DNA of 64,000 nucleotides from Mycolicibacterium grossiae (GCF_008329645.1 NZ_CP043474.1:1426001-1490000), one strand, 5' to 3'. Shown: positions 35,147 through 44,659, counted from the first letter of the stretch. Notes: a model not told the origin generated them from the letters alone. Numbers and translations are program-made.

Positions 35147-36040
35147 ATGGCACCGGAGGCGTCGACGGCGGGACGGCGTCGCGGGACGGGGCCGATGGCC
35201 CGGCGCCTGATCGTCGGCGTCCTCGTGCTCGCGTTGGTGATGGCGGGCAGCGTAGGCGGCTTCCTGGCCAGTCGCGAGCAGACCCGGCAGCCGTCGATCG
35301 TCTTCGACACCGGCGACGTCGGTGACGCCGACGGCGTCACGCTGACGATGTACATCACTCGCGTGGACGTCGGCGAACAGACGATGACGGTCGAGATCGA
35401 CGACGCCGCGTTCGATGGAGCGCTCAACGGGCCGGGGGACACCCTCGGCGAGGACATCGTGCTGCAGACCAACGGGCGCCGCAACGGCACGGTGCGGCTC
35501 GCCAAAGGCGATGTGTTCCAGACGGTTCTGCAGGAGTTCGCGCTGAACGGCGCCATCACGGACTTCCCCTTCGACCGCTACACCGCGTACACCTCGGTGC
35601 GGGTGCTCCGCGCCGACGGTAGCCAGATCCCGGTCGCCATGAACCTGCAGAACGTCGACGCGTTCTTCTCCGCCGCGCCGTACTACGACGCCCAACAGGG
35701 CTGGCTCAACGTCGACATCGCCATCGACCGCAGCCTGCCGACGCAGGTGTTCGGCGTCTTCATCATGGTGCTCATGCTCGGTCTGGCTCTCTCGGCGGCG
35801 CTGCTGGCGTTCTTCGTCGTGCGCACCCGGCACGGCATCGCCTTCGGCGCCTACTCGGTGATGGCGGCGCTGCTGTTCGCCATGGTGCCGCTGCGCAACG
35901 CCATCCCCGGCAACCCGCCGATCGGGTCGCTCATCGACTTCGCGGCCTTCTTCATCGCCGAGGCCGTCATCTCGATGTCGCTCATCGTCAGCGTGGTGAC
36001 GGGTTACCGCCACCAGATGCGCATCGACCGCTCCACCTGA
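35147..36040 (+). CDS. DUF4436 membrane protein
   Basis: A 297-residue protein with one N-terminal transmembrane helix (about 19-41), a large extracytoplasmic beta-rich domain (about 42-195, with TDFPFDRYTAYTSVRV), and three closely spaced C-terminal helices (about 200-285). This is the DUF4436 architecture, of unknown function and common in mycobacteria. GAGGA precedes the ATG. The next gene is a lipoprotein in the same direction, 115 bp away. Confidence 0.8.
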   Translation: MAPEASTAGRRRGTGPMARRLIVGVLVLALVMAGSVGGFLASREQTRQPSIVFDTGDVGDADGVTLTMYITRVDVGEQTMTVEIDDAAFDGALNGPGDTLGEDIVLQTNGRRNGTVRLAKGDVFQTVLQEFALNGAITDFPFDRYTAYTSVRVLRADGSQIPVAMNLQNVDAFFSAAPYYDAQQGWLNVDIAIDRSLPTQVFGVFIMVLMLGLALSAALLAFFVVRTRHGIAFGAYSVMAALLFAMVPLRNAIPGNPPIGSLIDFAAFFIAEAVISMSLIVSVVTGYRHQMRIDRST

Positions 36041-36155
36041 CCGACGAGGGTCCAACCAACGTCGCGGAAGTTTGGGATCGGTAGCGCCGCGGACGACACA
36101 CGCTGTTCCCACGCACCCGCTGACGGTCGGCGGGACGGGGACACAGGAGAAGGAC

Positions 36156-36767
36156 ATGACATCGATCCGGATCGCCATCGCGCTCACCGCCGCCGCGCTC
36201 GCCGCGTCCACTCTGAGCGGCTGCTCGAAGGTCACCGAGATCCGTGACGTGGCCGCCAGCGCAGCCGAGCAGGTCGCCACCTCGGGCACCGCGCGTTTCG
36301 TCGACGCGGTCTCCGGGGACCTGTTCACCGCCGAGGGGATCGACGTCGCGTATGCGGCGATCACCGCCGAGGTGGGAGCCAGCCCCATGCAGGTCGTCGA
36401 GGTGACGATCGTCCCCGGGGTGCTCACCGTGGAGGCCATCGATCCGGCTGCCCCCACCGAGCTGAACCAGTGGAGCTACACCGCGGGGGCCGTGGGCCCA
36501 GCCCGGCCGGTCGACTACGACGACGACACCGAGGCGCTGCGGCAGAACCTCTTCGCCAGCGACGAGGTGCCCACCAGCGCCCTCGTCGCGGCACTCGACG
36601 GGGCGGTCGCGGCGAGCGGCGTCGAGGGCGGCGCCGTCCAGAGCCTCATCGTCAAGCGCAACCTGCCCTTCGACGAGAACCTCGTCCTGTTCGTCAACGT
36701 CCAGGGTGAGCGCAGCACCAAGCAGGTCCGCGCCGACGCCACCGGCCGGATCACCGACGTCGTCTGA
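36156..36767 (+). CDS. Lipoprotein of unknown function
   Basis: A 203-residue exported lipoprotein: signal helix IAIALTAAALAASTLSGC with the lipobox LSGC (Cys near 24). The mature part is acidic, with no enzymatic motif; WSYTAGAVGPARPVDYDDD and IVKRNLPFDENLVLFVNV hint at a mixed alpha/beta fold. The start at ATG 36156 is supported by AGGAGAAGGAC. I do not recognise the family with certainty. Confidence 0.75.
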   Translation: MTSIRIAIALTAAALAASTLSGCSKVTEIRDVAASAAEQVATSGTARFVDAVSGDLFTAEGIDVAYAAITAEVGASPMQVVEVTIVPGVLTVEAIDPAAPTELNQWSYTAGAVGPARPVDYDDDTEALRQNLFASDEVPTSALVAALDGAVAASGVEGGAVQSLIVKRNLPFDENLVLFVNVQGERSTKQVRADATGRITDVV

Positions 36768-36865
36768 GCCGCGGCGGCGTCACCGGACAGCGGAAGTCAC
36801 TCAACTCTGGTACTAGTCGACCCGATCACCGGGCGTGTGCCTGGGCGCGGCGGTAGGAGGCGAAC

Positions 36866-37279
36866 ATGTCGGCAACCGAACCTGTCGAGCGCAACATGCG
36901 CGCGCTCTACGAGGCGTATCTCGACGCCTGCAACGCTCACGACTTCGATCGCATGTCGACCTTCTACACGTCGGACATCCACGTCAACGACGCCCCGATG
37001 GAGCCGACCGCGGTGTCCGCTCAATTCGCGCCGATCGTCGCGGCCTTTCCCGACTGGCACTGGGACGTGCGGCACATCGCCATCGACGGGGACCTCATCT
37101 CGCTGCACTTCACCGTCGGGGGCACCCATCGTGGTGAGTTCGCGGGCATCGCCGCGACCGGACGCCGCGTCTCGGTCATGGAGTTCACGCTCTACCGCGT
37201 CAGGGACGGGAAGTTCGACGCGGTGTGGGATCTCGTCGACTGGGACGCGGTCCGCCGGCAGATCACGGAGGTGAGCTGA
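36866..37279 (+). CDS. SnoaL-like polyketide-cyclase/ester-cyclase fold protein
   Basis: A 137-residue NTF2-like protein of the SnoaL/ester-cyclase group: NMRALYEAYLDACNAHDFDR opens the helical part, and AAFPDWHWDVRHIAIDGD and GRRVSVMEFTLYRVRDGKF form the cone-shaped beta sheet. The group contains cyclases, dehydratases and many unknowns. TAGGAGG lies eight bases before the ATG. No polyketide gene is adjacent, so a cyclase role is not implied. Confidence 0.8.
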   Translation: MSATEPVERNMRALYEAYLDACNAHDFDRMSTFYTSDIHVNDAPMEPTAVSAQFAPIVAAFPDWHWDVRHIAIDGDLISLHFTVGGTHRGEFAGIAATGRRVSVMEFTLYRVRDGKFDAVWDLVDWDAVRRQITEVS

Positions 37280-37316
37280 CGGCCGCAGCGTCCCCCGTCC
37301 CACTCTCACCATACGG

Positions 37317-37352
37317 CCGGGAGGGGGCCTTGCCGCAAGACCCCCGTCCCGG
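37317..37352. repeat. Long GC palindrome upstream of arr
   Basis: Nested arms CCGGG/CCCGG, GGGGG/CCCCC and TTG/CAA surround a CCG loop, with small bulges (A, CC, GA, GT). It starts 37 bp after the upstream stop and ends 38 bp before arr. It could end the upstream transcript, act as an attenuator for arr, or be a dispersed palindromic element. Confidence 0.6.
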
Positions 37353-37389
37353 GGCACACTCGTCCGGTCGATCAGGACGAGGAGGGGGA

Positions 37390-37824
37390 ATGACCATGGG
37401 ACAGAGGCCGATTCCGTTCGAGGTGCACGAGTCCGGCGCCTACCTGCACGGCACGCGGGCCGATCTGGCGGTCGGCGACCTGCTGGTGCCCGGGCGCTTC
37501 TCGAACTTCCAACCGGGGCGCGTCATGAACCACGTGTACGTCACCCAGACGCTGGACGCGGCGGCGTGGGGCGCCGAGCTGGCGGCCGGCGACGGTCCGT
37601 GCCGGATCTTCGTCGTCGAACCGCTCGGTGCGCTGGAGGACGATCCGAACGTCACCGACAAGAAGCTCCCCGGCAATCCGACCCGGTCCTACCGCACGCG
37701 GGAACCGGTGCGGATCGTCGGCGAACTCGCGGACTGGACGGGGCACACCGCCGAGCAGATCGAGGCGATGCTCGCCGGGCTCGCCGACCTCCGTCGGCGG
37801 GGACTCGACGTCATCTACGACTGA
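37390..37824 (+). CDS. arr: Rifampin ADP-ribosyltransferase (Arr)
   Basis: A 144-residue enzyme that inactivates rifamycins by ADP-ribosylation with NAD+. The sequence follows chromosomal mycobacterial Arr closely: YLHGTRADL, GRVMNHVYVTQTLDAAAWGAELA-type core (His20, Tyr50 and Asp85 sit one position after the known His19, Tyr49 and Asp84 of M. smegmatis Arr), and RSYRTREPVRIVG. GAGGAGGGGG precedes the ATG. Intrinsic rifampicin resistance would be expected. The upstream palindrome (37317-37352) may attenuate it; WhiB7 control, known for arr in M. smegmatis, cannot be confirmed here. Confidence 0.95.
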   Translation: MTMGQRPIPFEVHESGAYLHGTRADLAVGDLLVPGRFSNFQPGRVMNHVYVTQTLDAAAWGAELAAGDGPCRIFVVEPLGALEDDPNVTDKKLPGNPTRSYRTREPVRIVGELADWTGHTAEQIEAMLAGLADLRRRGLDVIYD

Positions 37825-37858
37825 GCCCCCGCCCGCCGGCTCGACTCGGGAGGATCGC

Positions 37859-38773
37859 TCAGTAGTCCCAGACGCCGGGCACGGCGCGGAAGCCGTTGCC
37901 GTGGACGGCAACTCGGCACAGTGACGGGAACGGCAGGTGAGTCGCGACGAGCGGCTCGTTCCGGGCCGCCAATTCGGTCAGCAGGTCGAGACGGACCCGA
38001 GCAGCCACCTCGGGATCGTGTTCGAAGCCGTTCTCCCAGTCGGGTCGGTCGAAGCCGACCTGGAACACCGCATCGCCCGCGAAGGTCAGACGTTCGCCGC
38101 GTGACTCGAGTCGGACGATGCTGTGGCCCGGCGTGTGGCCGCCCGTGCGGCGAATGATCACCCCGGGCGCCACCTCGTACTCGGTCTCGAACGGCTGCAG
38201 GTTGTCCCGGTAGACGTCGAGGAAGCGGGACGCGGTGGAGCGGAGTACCGGGGGGATCGACTCCGGCATCACCGTGTGCGAGAAGTCGGGAGCAGCCCAG
38301 AACTCGGCTTCGGCACTCGCGAGATGGACCTTCAGATCGGGACGCAACTGCCCGCGCAGCCCCTCGGTCAGCAGACCGCCGATGTGGTCCATGTGCAGAT
38401 GGGTGAGGACCACGTCGGTGACCGATCCCGGCGCGATGCCGGCCGCCGCCAGCCGTTGTGCCAGCCGGCCCGCCCGGGGGAAGTCGGGGAACTCCACCCC
38501 GAGGCCCGAGTCGATGAGGATCGTGCGGTCACCACTGCGGACGACGGCGACGTTCAGCGGCCAGTCCACGACATCGGGCGGTAGGAACATGTCGTCGAGC
38601 CACGTCCTGAACGCGGCGGGTTCGGCATTCGTCGCCAGCGTCGAAGCCGTGATCGGCAGCACGCCGTCGCTGATGATGAGGACGTCGAGGTCACCGACGG
38701 GCTGGGCATAGCGCGACGGCACCAGTTCGTCCAACGCGATCGTCGCGGAGTCGGACAGGTCGACAGTGCTCAT
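37859..38773 (-). CDS. Metallo-beta-lactamase-fold hydrolase
   Basis: A 304-residue MBL-fold protein. The zinc motif THLHMDH (HxHxDH at 125-130) is complete, with later ligands in TGGHTPGHS (His) and LTFAGDAVF (Asp) and a C-terminal THLPFPS (His). The sequence resembles quorum-quenching lactonases and related hydrolases more than beta-lactamases, but the substrate is unknown. It is divergent from the LuxR-type ATPase gene; a perfect palindrome lies 23 bp upstream of its start. Confidence 0.85.
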   Translation of the reverse strand: MSTVDLSDSATIALDELVPSRYAQPVGDLDVLIISDGVLPITASTLATNAEPAAFRTWLDDMFLPPDVVDWPLNVAVVRSGDRTILIDSGLGVEFPDFPRAGRLAQRLAAAGIAPGSVTDVVLTHLHMDHIGGLLTEGLRGQLRPDLKVHLASAEAEFWAAPDFSHTVMPESIPPVLRSTASRFLDVYRDNLQPFETEYEVAPGVIIRRTGGHTPGHSIVRLESRGERLTFAGDAVFQVGFDRPDWENGFEHDPEVAARVRLDLLTELAARNEPLVATHLPFPSLCRVAVHGNGFRAVPGVWDY

Positions 38774-38795
38774 GGTGGTTCCTTCCGAGCGTCAG

Positions 38796-38818
38796 TCGGT
38801 CATCTCGGCGATGACCGA
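38796..38818. promoter_or_regulatory. Perfect palindrome upstream of the MBL-fold gene
   Basis: TCGGTCATC and GATGACCGA form perfect nine-base arms around TCGGC, 23 bp before the MBL start at 38773. It may be an operator or an mRNA hairpin. Confidence 0.5.
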
Positions 38819-38915
38819 TCGACCCCGAGAACGCGGCGCCGCTTCGGTATTCATCCATGCCCGGGTACGACAGTGGGGTGCCTGACATCCGCTGGGCCGC
38901 GAGCCGCCGGTGAGC

Positions 38916-38921
38916 TAGCAT
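38916..38921 (+). promoter_or_regulatory. -10 box for the LuxR-type regulator
   Basis: TAGCAT fits TANNNT and would start transcription near 38928, about 29 bases before the ATG at 38957. No good -35 box is seen. Confidence 0.3.
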
Positions 38922-38956
38922 CGGGCCGCACCGGGCAATGACAGTGGGATCGAAGG

Positions 38957-41746
38957 ATGCACGCAGCAGCCCCAAACCCGAACGGCGGGCGCAACACGCG
39001 TCTCCACGGTCGCGAATCCGAGATCGCGACGCTGAGCGCGCTGCTCGACGCGGCCCGCGAGCGTGCGGGCGTCCTCGTCGTCCGCGGCGAGGCGGGCGTG
39101 GGCAAGACAGCCCTCCTCGACGCGGTGGCGGCGCAGGCCTCCGGGTTTCGGGTCCTACGGATCACCGGCGTCGAATCCGACATGGAGCTTGCCTTCGCTG
39201 GCCTGCACCAGCTGTGCGTGCCGCTGCTGGGGTACCTCGACGAGCTTCCCCCACCGCAGCGTGCCGCCCTCGACGTGGCGTTCGGCCGGGGCGCCGGAGC
39301 GGCGCCGGACCGATTCATGGTCGGCCTGGCGGCCCTCAGCCTGCTCGCCGCCGCGGCGCAGACACAGCCGCTGCTCTGCGTGGTCGATGACGCGCAGTGG
39401 CTCGACCAGGTGTCGATGCAGACGCTCGGTTTCGTCTCGCGCCGCCTGCTCGCCGAACCCATCCTCCTGGTGTTCGGCGTACGCGACCGACCCGATGTGC
39501 TGGGCGACCTGCCCCAGCTCGAGGTGCGCGGACTGTCCGACGCGGCCGCCCGCGAACTCCTGGACGCGGTGATGACGGCCGGGATCGACGAACGGGTCCG
39601 CGACCGGATCGTGTCCGAGGCACGCGGGCTGCCGCTCGCGCTGCTCGACGTGCCGCGCAGCGCGAGCGCCATCGAGCTGGCCGGCGGGTTCTGGATCTCC
39701 GGGAAGCGGTCGTCGGTCGCGGCCATCGAGGAGGAGTTCGTCCGTCGCATCCATACGCTGCCTGCCGACACGCAGCGGCTGCTCCTGGTGGCAGCGGCCG
39801 AACCCGTGGGCGACGTCGCACTCTTCGTTCGCGTCCTGCAGCGGCTCGACATCCCCCTCGACGCGCTCGGCGCAGCGGAGGCGGACGACGTCGTCGACAT
39901 TGGTGCGCACGTGCGGTTCCGCCACCCGCTGATGCGCTCGGCTGCCTACCGTGCCGCCGACCTCCTCGACCGCAGGACCGTGCACCGCGCGCTCGCCGAC
40001 GCCCTGGACATCGAGTCCGATGCCGACCGCCGGGCGTGGCACGCCGCACACGCTGCGTCGGGTCCCGACGAGGTCGTCGCCGCCGACCTCGCCGCATCCG
40101 CCGAGCGGTCGCTGTCCCGGGGCGGCATCGCTGCCGCGGCGGCCTACCTCGAGCGGGCGACGACCCTGACCGCCGACCCCGTCGTGCGGGGGGTGCGGGC
40201 GATCGCCGCGGCAGAGGCGAAGCACGAAGCAGGGCAACCGCAGTCGGCACGGACCCTGCTCGAGGTTGCCGACCTGGCACCGCTCCCGCCACGACAGCGA
40301 GCCGAGGTGACCCGCATCCGCGCGCAGATGGAATTCGCACGGAGCCGTGCGGGCTTGTCCGGTGCCACGACGGGCGCGGCGGCTCGGCAACTCCTCAGCG
40401 CGGCCGAGGGCCTCGCGGGACTGGACGAGGACGTGGCCCGCGATCTTCACCTGGAAGCCTTGGCTGCGGCGATGTACGCCGGACGTCTCGGTGAGCCGAC
40501 CGTGCTTGGCGATGCCGCCCGCGCGGGGAAACGGGCGATGGAGCGGGGCCCCGCTGCGCGCCGTTCCACCGATCTGCTCCTCGATGGCCTGTCGCGCCGC
40601 GTGCTGGACGGCCCCGGAGCGGGAACGCACCTGTTGCGGGCGGGGCTGGACGCCTGGAGCGATGCCGCGGACGCCCCCGAGGAGTCGGAACGCCGCTGGC
40701 CCCTCGCCATCGCACTGGAATGTGCGGCTCACGAGACGTGGGATGACGCCGTGTTGCAGCGCATCGCCGCGAACACGGTGCGACGCGCCCGCACCGGCGG
40801 GGCACTGGCCGTGTTGCCGTCTGCATTGGTGCACCGCGCCGGCCTCCACGTGTATGCGGGCGAACTCGACGTCGCGGAGACGCTGATCGACGAAGCCAAC
40901 GCGATCACGGCCTCGATGGGATCCGGTCCTGCCACCTATCACTCGCTGACCCTCGCGGCATGGCGCGGCGACGCCGCCGTGGCGCTACCGATGTTCGCCT
41001 CGTCCGCAGCCGACGCCACGGCCCGCGGTGAGGGCAGACTGCTCGCGCTCAGCAAGTACACCTCCACCGTGCTGTTCAACGGGCTCGGTCGCTACGACGA
41101 AGCGCTCGCGGCCGCGCGCGAGTGCTGCGCTTACGAGGACCTCGGCTTCCATGCCTGGTGCCTGACCGAACTGATCGAGGCTGCCGTGCACGTTGGAGAC
41201 ATCGACGCCGCGGCGGACGTCGTGCCGCTGCTCGAGGCGAGAGCCGGTGTGAGTCACACCGACTGGGGCCGGGGGACGGTGGCGGCGGCCCGTGCGATGG
41301 TCGCCGACGGGGACGCGGCCGAGAAGGACTTCCAACACGCGATCGACCATCTGCAGCGTGCGGACGTCGCACCGCCGACGGCTCGGGTCCAGCTGTGCTA
41401 CGGCGAGTGGTTGCGCCGCACGGGCCGGCGCAGCGACGCCCGCCGACAGCTTCGCGCCGCGCACGACGCCTTCACGGCCATGGGCGCACACGCCTTCGCC
41501 GAGCGCGCACGCCGCGAGTTGATGGCTGCCGGGGAGAAGGTGCGCAAGCAGCCGGTGTCCTCGGGTGACGCCCTGACCGCGCAGGAGTCGCAGATCGCAC
41601 ACCTCGCCGCGCAGGGGCACACCAATCAGGAGATCGCCGCCCAGCTGTTCCTCTCCGCCCACACGGTGGAGTGGCACCTGAGGAAGGTCTTCGTCAAGCT
41701 CGGCGTGACGTCGCGTCGACAGCTGCGCACCATTCGGGTCACCTGA
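38957..41746 (+). CDS. Large ATP-binding LuxR-family (LAL) transcriptional regulator
   Basis: A 929-residue regulator of the MalT/LAL class. An N-terminal AAA-type ATPase has Walker A GEAGVGKT (44-51) and Walker B LLCVVDDAQWLD (near 140). A long helical, TPR-like middle (about 350-850) follows. The C-terminal LuxR helix-turn-helix (about 870-925) reads LTAQESQIAHLAAQGHTNQEI and LSAHTVEWHLRKVFVKLG. Such proteins integrate a ligand and ATP to activate transcription. It precedes the sigma-factor operon at 41930 by 183 bp and could control it or the divergent MBL gene. Confidence 0.9.
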   Translation: MHAAAPNPNGGRNTRLHGRESEIATLSALLDAARERAGVLVVRGEAGVGKTALLDAVAAQASGFRVLRITGVESDMELAFAGLHQLCVPLLGYLDELPPPQRAALDVAFGRGAGAAPDRFMVGLAALSLLAAAAQTQPLLCVVDDAQWLDQVSMQTLGFVSRRLLAEPILLVFGVRDRPDVLGDLPQLEVRGLSDAAARELLDAVMTAGIDERVRDRIVSEARGLPLALLDVPRSASAIELAGGFWISGKRSSVAAIEEEFVRRIHTLPADTQRLLLVAAAEPVGDVALFVRVLQRLDIPLDALGAAEADDVVDIGAHVRFRHPLMRSAAYRAADLLDRRTVHRALADALDIESDADRRAWHAAHAASGPDEVVAADLAASAERSLSRGGIAAAAAYLERATTLTADPVVRGVRAIAAAEAKHEAGQPQSARTLLEVADLAPLPPRQRAEVTRIRAQMEFARSRAGLSGATTGAAARQLLSAAEGLAGLDEDVARDLHLEALAAAMYAGRLGEPTVLGDAARAGKRAMERGPAARRSTDLLLDGLSRRVLDGPGAGTHLLRAGLDAWSDAADAPEESERRWPLAIALECAAHETWDDAVLQRIAANTVRRARTGGALAVLPSALVHRAGLHVYAGELDVAETLIDEANAITASMGSGPATYHSLTLAAWRGDAAVALPMFASSAADATARGEGRLLALSKYTSTVLFNGLGRYDEALAAARECCAYEDLGFHAWCLTELIEAAVHVGDIDAAADVVPLLEARAGVSHTDWGRGTVAAARAMVADGDAAEKDFQHAIDHLQRADVAPPTARVQLCYGEWLRRTGRRSDARRQLRAAHDAFTAMGAHAFAERARRELMAAGEKVRKQPVSSGDALTAQESQIAHLAAQGHTNQEIAAQLFLSAHTVEWHLRKVFVKLGVTSRRQLRTIRVT

Positions 41747-41929
41747 TCGGAGCCGCTCGGCCGGTCAGCGGCCACGGGCACCACGAACTCGACCACGCAT
41801 TCCCGAGGGTCCGGTGCGCGCCTACGGCGTCGAGGCTTAATCCGACGGCCAGATCGCCGTCGCGGCAATACGGAACGGCGCGCATTCACGACGTCCCGGA
41901 TCCGCGCAGCGCCTGCACGAGAGATCCCC

Positions 41930-42544
41930 ATGATGACGGTGACCCATCCACCCGCGACCACGGAACGGCCGCGCGCCGCAGCGTTCGCCGAGGACGCCGC
42001 CCCGCTCCTCGACGCCCTGGCACGCCGGGCCCGACGGCTCTGCGCGTGTGACGCCGACGCCGAGGACCTGCTCCAGGACACCCTGCTGTACGCGTTCCAG
42101 GGCTACGCCACCTTCCGCCCCGGTACCAACTTCAAGGCCTGGCTGTTCCGCATCCTGCACAACCGGTGGGTCAGCAATCACCGGTACCGGGAGTCCCGGC
42201 CGTCGGAGGTCATGGCCGACCCCTGCGGTGTGAGCAGTCTCGCGGACCTGGTCGCCCGCCCATCCGCGGTGCGGCGGTCCGCGGAGGCGGAGGTACTCGA
42301 CGACATTCCCGACGACGACGTATGCGCCGCGCTGGCGACGCTGCCTGCCGGCGTCGCCACCGTGATGTACCACGTCCTCGTCGAAGGCCGTACCCACGCC
42401 GAGACCGCCCAGCTCGTGAACGTTCCGCTGGGCACCGTGATGTCCCGGGTCGCGCGCGGGAGGGAGAGGCTGCGCCTGGCTCTCTCGCACCATGCCGGTG
42501 CGCCGGGCCGGCGCCCGATCACCCCGAGGCGGCGGAGTGCCTAG
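41930..42544 (+). CDS. ECF-type sigma factor
   Basis: A 204-residue sigma-70 family protein with region 2 ([38 protein letters not shown], about 40-85) and region 4 ([19 protein letters not shown] and [18 protein letters not shown], about 138-180), the minimal ECF layout. GAGAGA stands before the ATG. The stop overlaps the GTG of an SDR, and cupin, unknown-protein and sugar-porter genes follow with short gaps, so it heads a metabolic operon. There is no anti-sigma gene beside it, so its control is not evident. Confidence 0.85.
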   Translation: MMTVTHPPATTERPRAAAFAEDAAPLLDALARRARRLCACDADAEDLLQDTLLYAFQGYATFRPGTNFKAWLFRILHNRWVSNHRYRESRPSEVMADPCGVSSLADLVARPSAVRRSAEAEVLDDIPDDDVCAALATLPAGVATVMYHVLVEGRTHAETAQLVNVPLGTVMSRVARGRERLRLALSHHAGAPGRRPITPRRRSA

Positions 42545-43280
42545 GCCGGCCGCCGGCACCGAGCTGGCCGGTCGCACGGCGCTGATCACCGGTGGGACCG
42601 CCGGAATCGGCTTGGCCTGTGCCACGGCCCTGGCCGCAGCGGGCGCGGTCGTGATCGTCAGCGGACGCGACCCGGTACGCGGCCGCGCCGCTGCCGCCGA
42701 GATCGGCGGGGACGTCCGCTACGTGCCGGCCGACATGGCCGACCTCGATTCGGTGCACGCCCTCGCCCGCGCTGCCGGCGAGGTCGACGTGCTGGTCAAC
42801 AATGCCGCAGCGTTTCCATCCGCCGCGACCGTCGGGCACCCCGTGAACGTCTTCGAGTCGACCTTCGACACCAACGTCCGGGGCGCCTTCTTCCTGACCG
42901 CAGCGATCGTCGAGGGCATGCTGGCGCGCGGTCACGGCAGCATCGTCAACGTCACGTCGATGGTGGCGGTGAAGGGGGTGCCGGGAGCAGGCGTCTACAG
43001 CGCCTCCAAGGCCGCCGTCGAATCGCTCACCCGCACGTGGGCGGTCGAATTCGGGGCGGGCGGTGTGCGGGTCAACGGCGTGGCCCCGGGGCCCACCGAC
43101 ACCGAGGGCGTGGTCACCGAGTGGGGTGACGCCAACGACGCACTGGGCCGTGCGACACCGTTGGGCCGGACGGCCCGTCCCGACGAGATCGCCGACGCCG
43201 TGCGGTATCTGGTTTCGCCCCGATCGAGCTACGTCACCGGAACCATCCTGCGCGTCGACGGCGGCGGCGCCGTCACGTGA
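42537..43280 (+). CDS. Short-chain dehydrogenase/reductase
   Basis: A 247-residue FabG-like SDR with [20 protein letters not shown] and an intact YSASK active site; the C-terminal [12 protein letters not shown] is typical. The GTG at 42537 overlaps the sigma-factor stop and has GAGGCGGCG before it; an ATG at 42492 would lie inside the sigma gene. In the context of a sugar porter it may oxidise or reduce a sugar or polyol, which is inference. Confidence 0.9.
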   Translation: MPRPAAGTELAGRTALITGGTAGIGLACATALAAAGAVVIVSGRDPVRGRAAAAEIGGDVRYVPADMADLDSVHALARAAGEVDVLVNNAAAFPSAATVGHPVNVFESTFDTNVRGAFFLTAAIVEGMLARGHGSIVNVTSMVAVKGVPGAGVYSASKAAVESLTRTWAVEFGAGGVRVNGVAPGPTDTEGVVTEWGDANDALGRATPLGRTARPDEIADAVRYLVSPRSSYVTGTILRVDGGGAVT

Positions 43281-43305
43281 CCGACCGATCCGAGGAGGAC
43301 AGGCA

Positions 43306-43731
43306 GTGCCGTCGAACTACGATGCCCGGTGGGAAAGCGCCCTGGAAGTGGTGCAGGAGATTCGACCGCCGTCCCTGCCGAGCGACGCCCGCGTCATCAC
43401 CGTCGTCGTCACCTACCCGCCGGGAAGTGCGGGCGCACCGCCGCACCGGCATCCAGGGGGACCCGCCTTCGGCTTCGTCCTGGACGGCGACATGCGCTTC
43501 GAGGTGGAGGGACGACCGCCGCGCGTGGTGCGGTCGGGGGAGACCTTCTGGGCACCTGGCGGTGACGTCGTGCAGTACTCGGATGCCAACGCGCGCAACG
43601 ACCGTGCGTGCCGCTTCCTGATGACGATGGTCTGTGCGCCGGGCGTGCCGATGCTCAGCCTCGTCGACGAGACCGAACAGCAGGCACGCCGACACCTCCG
43701 ATCCACGCACGCCACGAACCACGAGGACTGA
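43306..43731 (+). CDS. Cupin-domain protein
   Basis: A 141-residue single cupin. The first motif is PPHRHPGGPAFGFVLDGD (His residues near 46 and 48) and the second is around GETFWAPGGDVVQYSDANA. GTG 43306 has GAGGAGG seven bases upstream. One base separates it from the next gene, so it is translationally coupled in the sigma-headed operon. Possible roles are a small dioxygenase, an isomerase or a ligand sensor. Confidence 0.8.
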   Translation: MPSNYDARWESALEVVQEIRPPSLPSDARVITVVVTYPPGSAGAPPHRHPGGPAFGFVLDGDMRFEVEGRPPRVVRSGETFWAPGGDVVQYSDANARNDRACRFLMTMVCAPGVPMLSLVDETEQQARRHLRSTHATNHED

Positions 43732-43732
43732 G

Positions 43733-44614
43733 ATGCCGCGGATACTGCTGCAGACCACCATCGCCGATCACCCCGATGACTGGCACATCGGCCGCTTCGC
43801 CCTGCTGGCGGCCGAACTGCGCGCGGCCGGACACGATGTGGTCGCGCGCAACCGCAGCGGCGACGTCGATGGCGACCCCGTGCTCGGGCGCCTCGACCAG
43901 TTGGGTTTCGACCAGTTGTGGTTGCTGGCCGTCGACGTCGGCGATGGCCTGACGCCGGCGGAATGCGATGCCATCGTGCGGTTCCGGCACGGAGGCGGCG
44001 GGGTCCTCACGGCACGCGACCACCAACGGCTCGGCAGTTGCCTGGAACGGCTCGGCACGCTCGGACGCATCAACCGGTTCCACGACCCAGACGTCGACGC
44101 CGCGACGTTCCTGGACGACCGGCAGACCCCGTCGATCTCCTGGCCCAACTTCCACTCCGGAGCCAACGGCGACTACCAACCGGTGCTGGTCACCGAGCCC
44201 GTTCACGAGCTACTCCGATCGGGCGCGAGCGCGACGGGGCGCATCGAGTACTTCCCCGCTCACCCGCACGAGGGGCTGGTCGTCGCCGAGGGCGACACGG
44301 AGACCGTCGTCGCCTACGGGCGCAGTCGAGCCACCGGGCGACGCTTCGCCCTCGCGGTCGCCGTCGACGGGGAGCGCGCCGCCGACGGTCGGCCCCTGGG
44401 CCGTGCCGTTGCGGAGTCGACGTTCCATCACTTCGCGGACTACAACTGGGACGTCGGTTGCGATGCACCATCATTCGTCTCCGAGCCGCCCGGGACACAG
44501 ATCGCCGCCGACCCCGAACCCCTACGCGCATTCAAGGACTACGTGGTCAACCTGGCCAAATGGCTGACTCCGCCGGCCGCTGCCGGACGTTTCGAGTCGA
44601 GACCCGAGGGGTAG
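43733..44614 (+). CDS. Uncharacterised protein, possibly glutamine-amidotransferase-like (ThuA-type) fold
   Basis: A 293-residue cytoplasmic protein I do not firmly recognise. The start MPRILLQTTIADHPDDWHIG, a central DAIVRFRHGGGGVLTARDHQ and TFHHFADYNWDVGCD near the end resemble flavodoxin-like class I amidotransferase or ThuA relatives, which often occur in sugar-utilisation operons. No Cys-His catalytic pair is obvious. It is coupled to the upstream cupin gene and lies 45 bp before the sugar porter, which supports a carbohydrate role. Confidence 0.65.
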   Translation: MPRILLQTTIADHPDDWHIGRFALLAAELRAAGHDVVARNRSGDVDGDPVLGRLDQLGFDQLWLLAVDVGDGLTPAECDAIVRFRHGGGGVLTARDHQRLGSCLERLGTLGRINRFHDPDVDAATFLDDRQTPSISWPNFHSGANGDYQPVLVTEPVHELLRSGASATGRIEYFPAHPHEGLVVAEGDTETVVAYGRSRATGRRFALAVAVDGERAADGRPLGRAVAESTFHHFADYNWDVGCDAPSFVSEPPGTQIAADPEPLRAFKDYVVNLAKWLTPPAAAGRFESRPEG

Positions 44615-44659
44615 GCAGCGGTGCTCGACACGCGCAGCCGCGACCACGGGGAGGACCGC

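Noticed and set aside
41752..41772. GCCGCT/AGCGGC repeat after the LAL regulator as a terminator
   Set aside because: Only six paired bases with a nine-base loop and no T run; such repeats are frequent by chance in this GC content.
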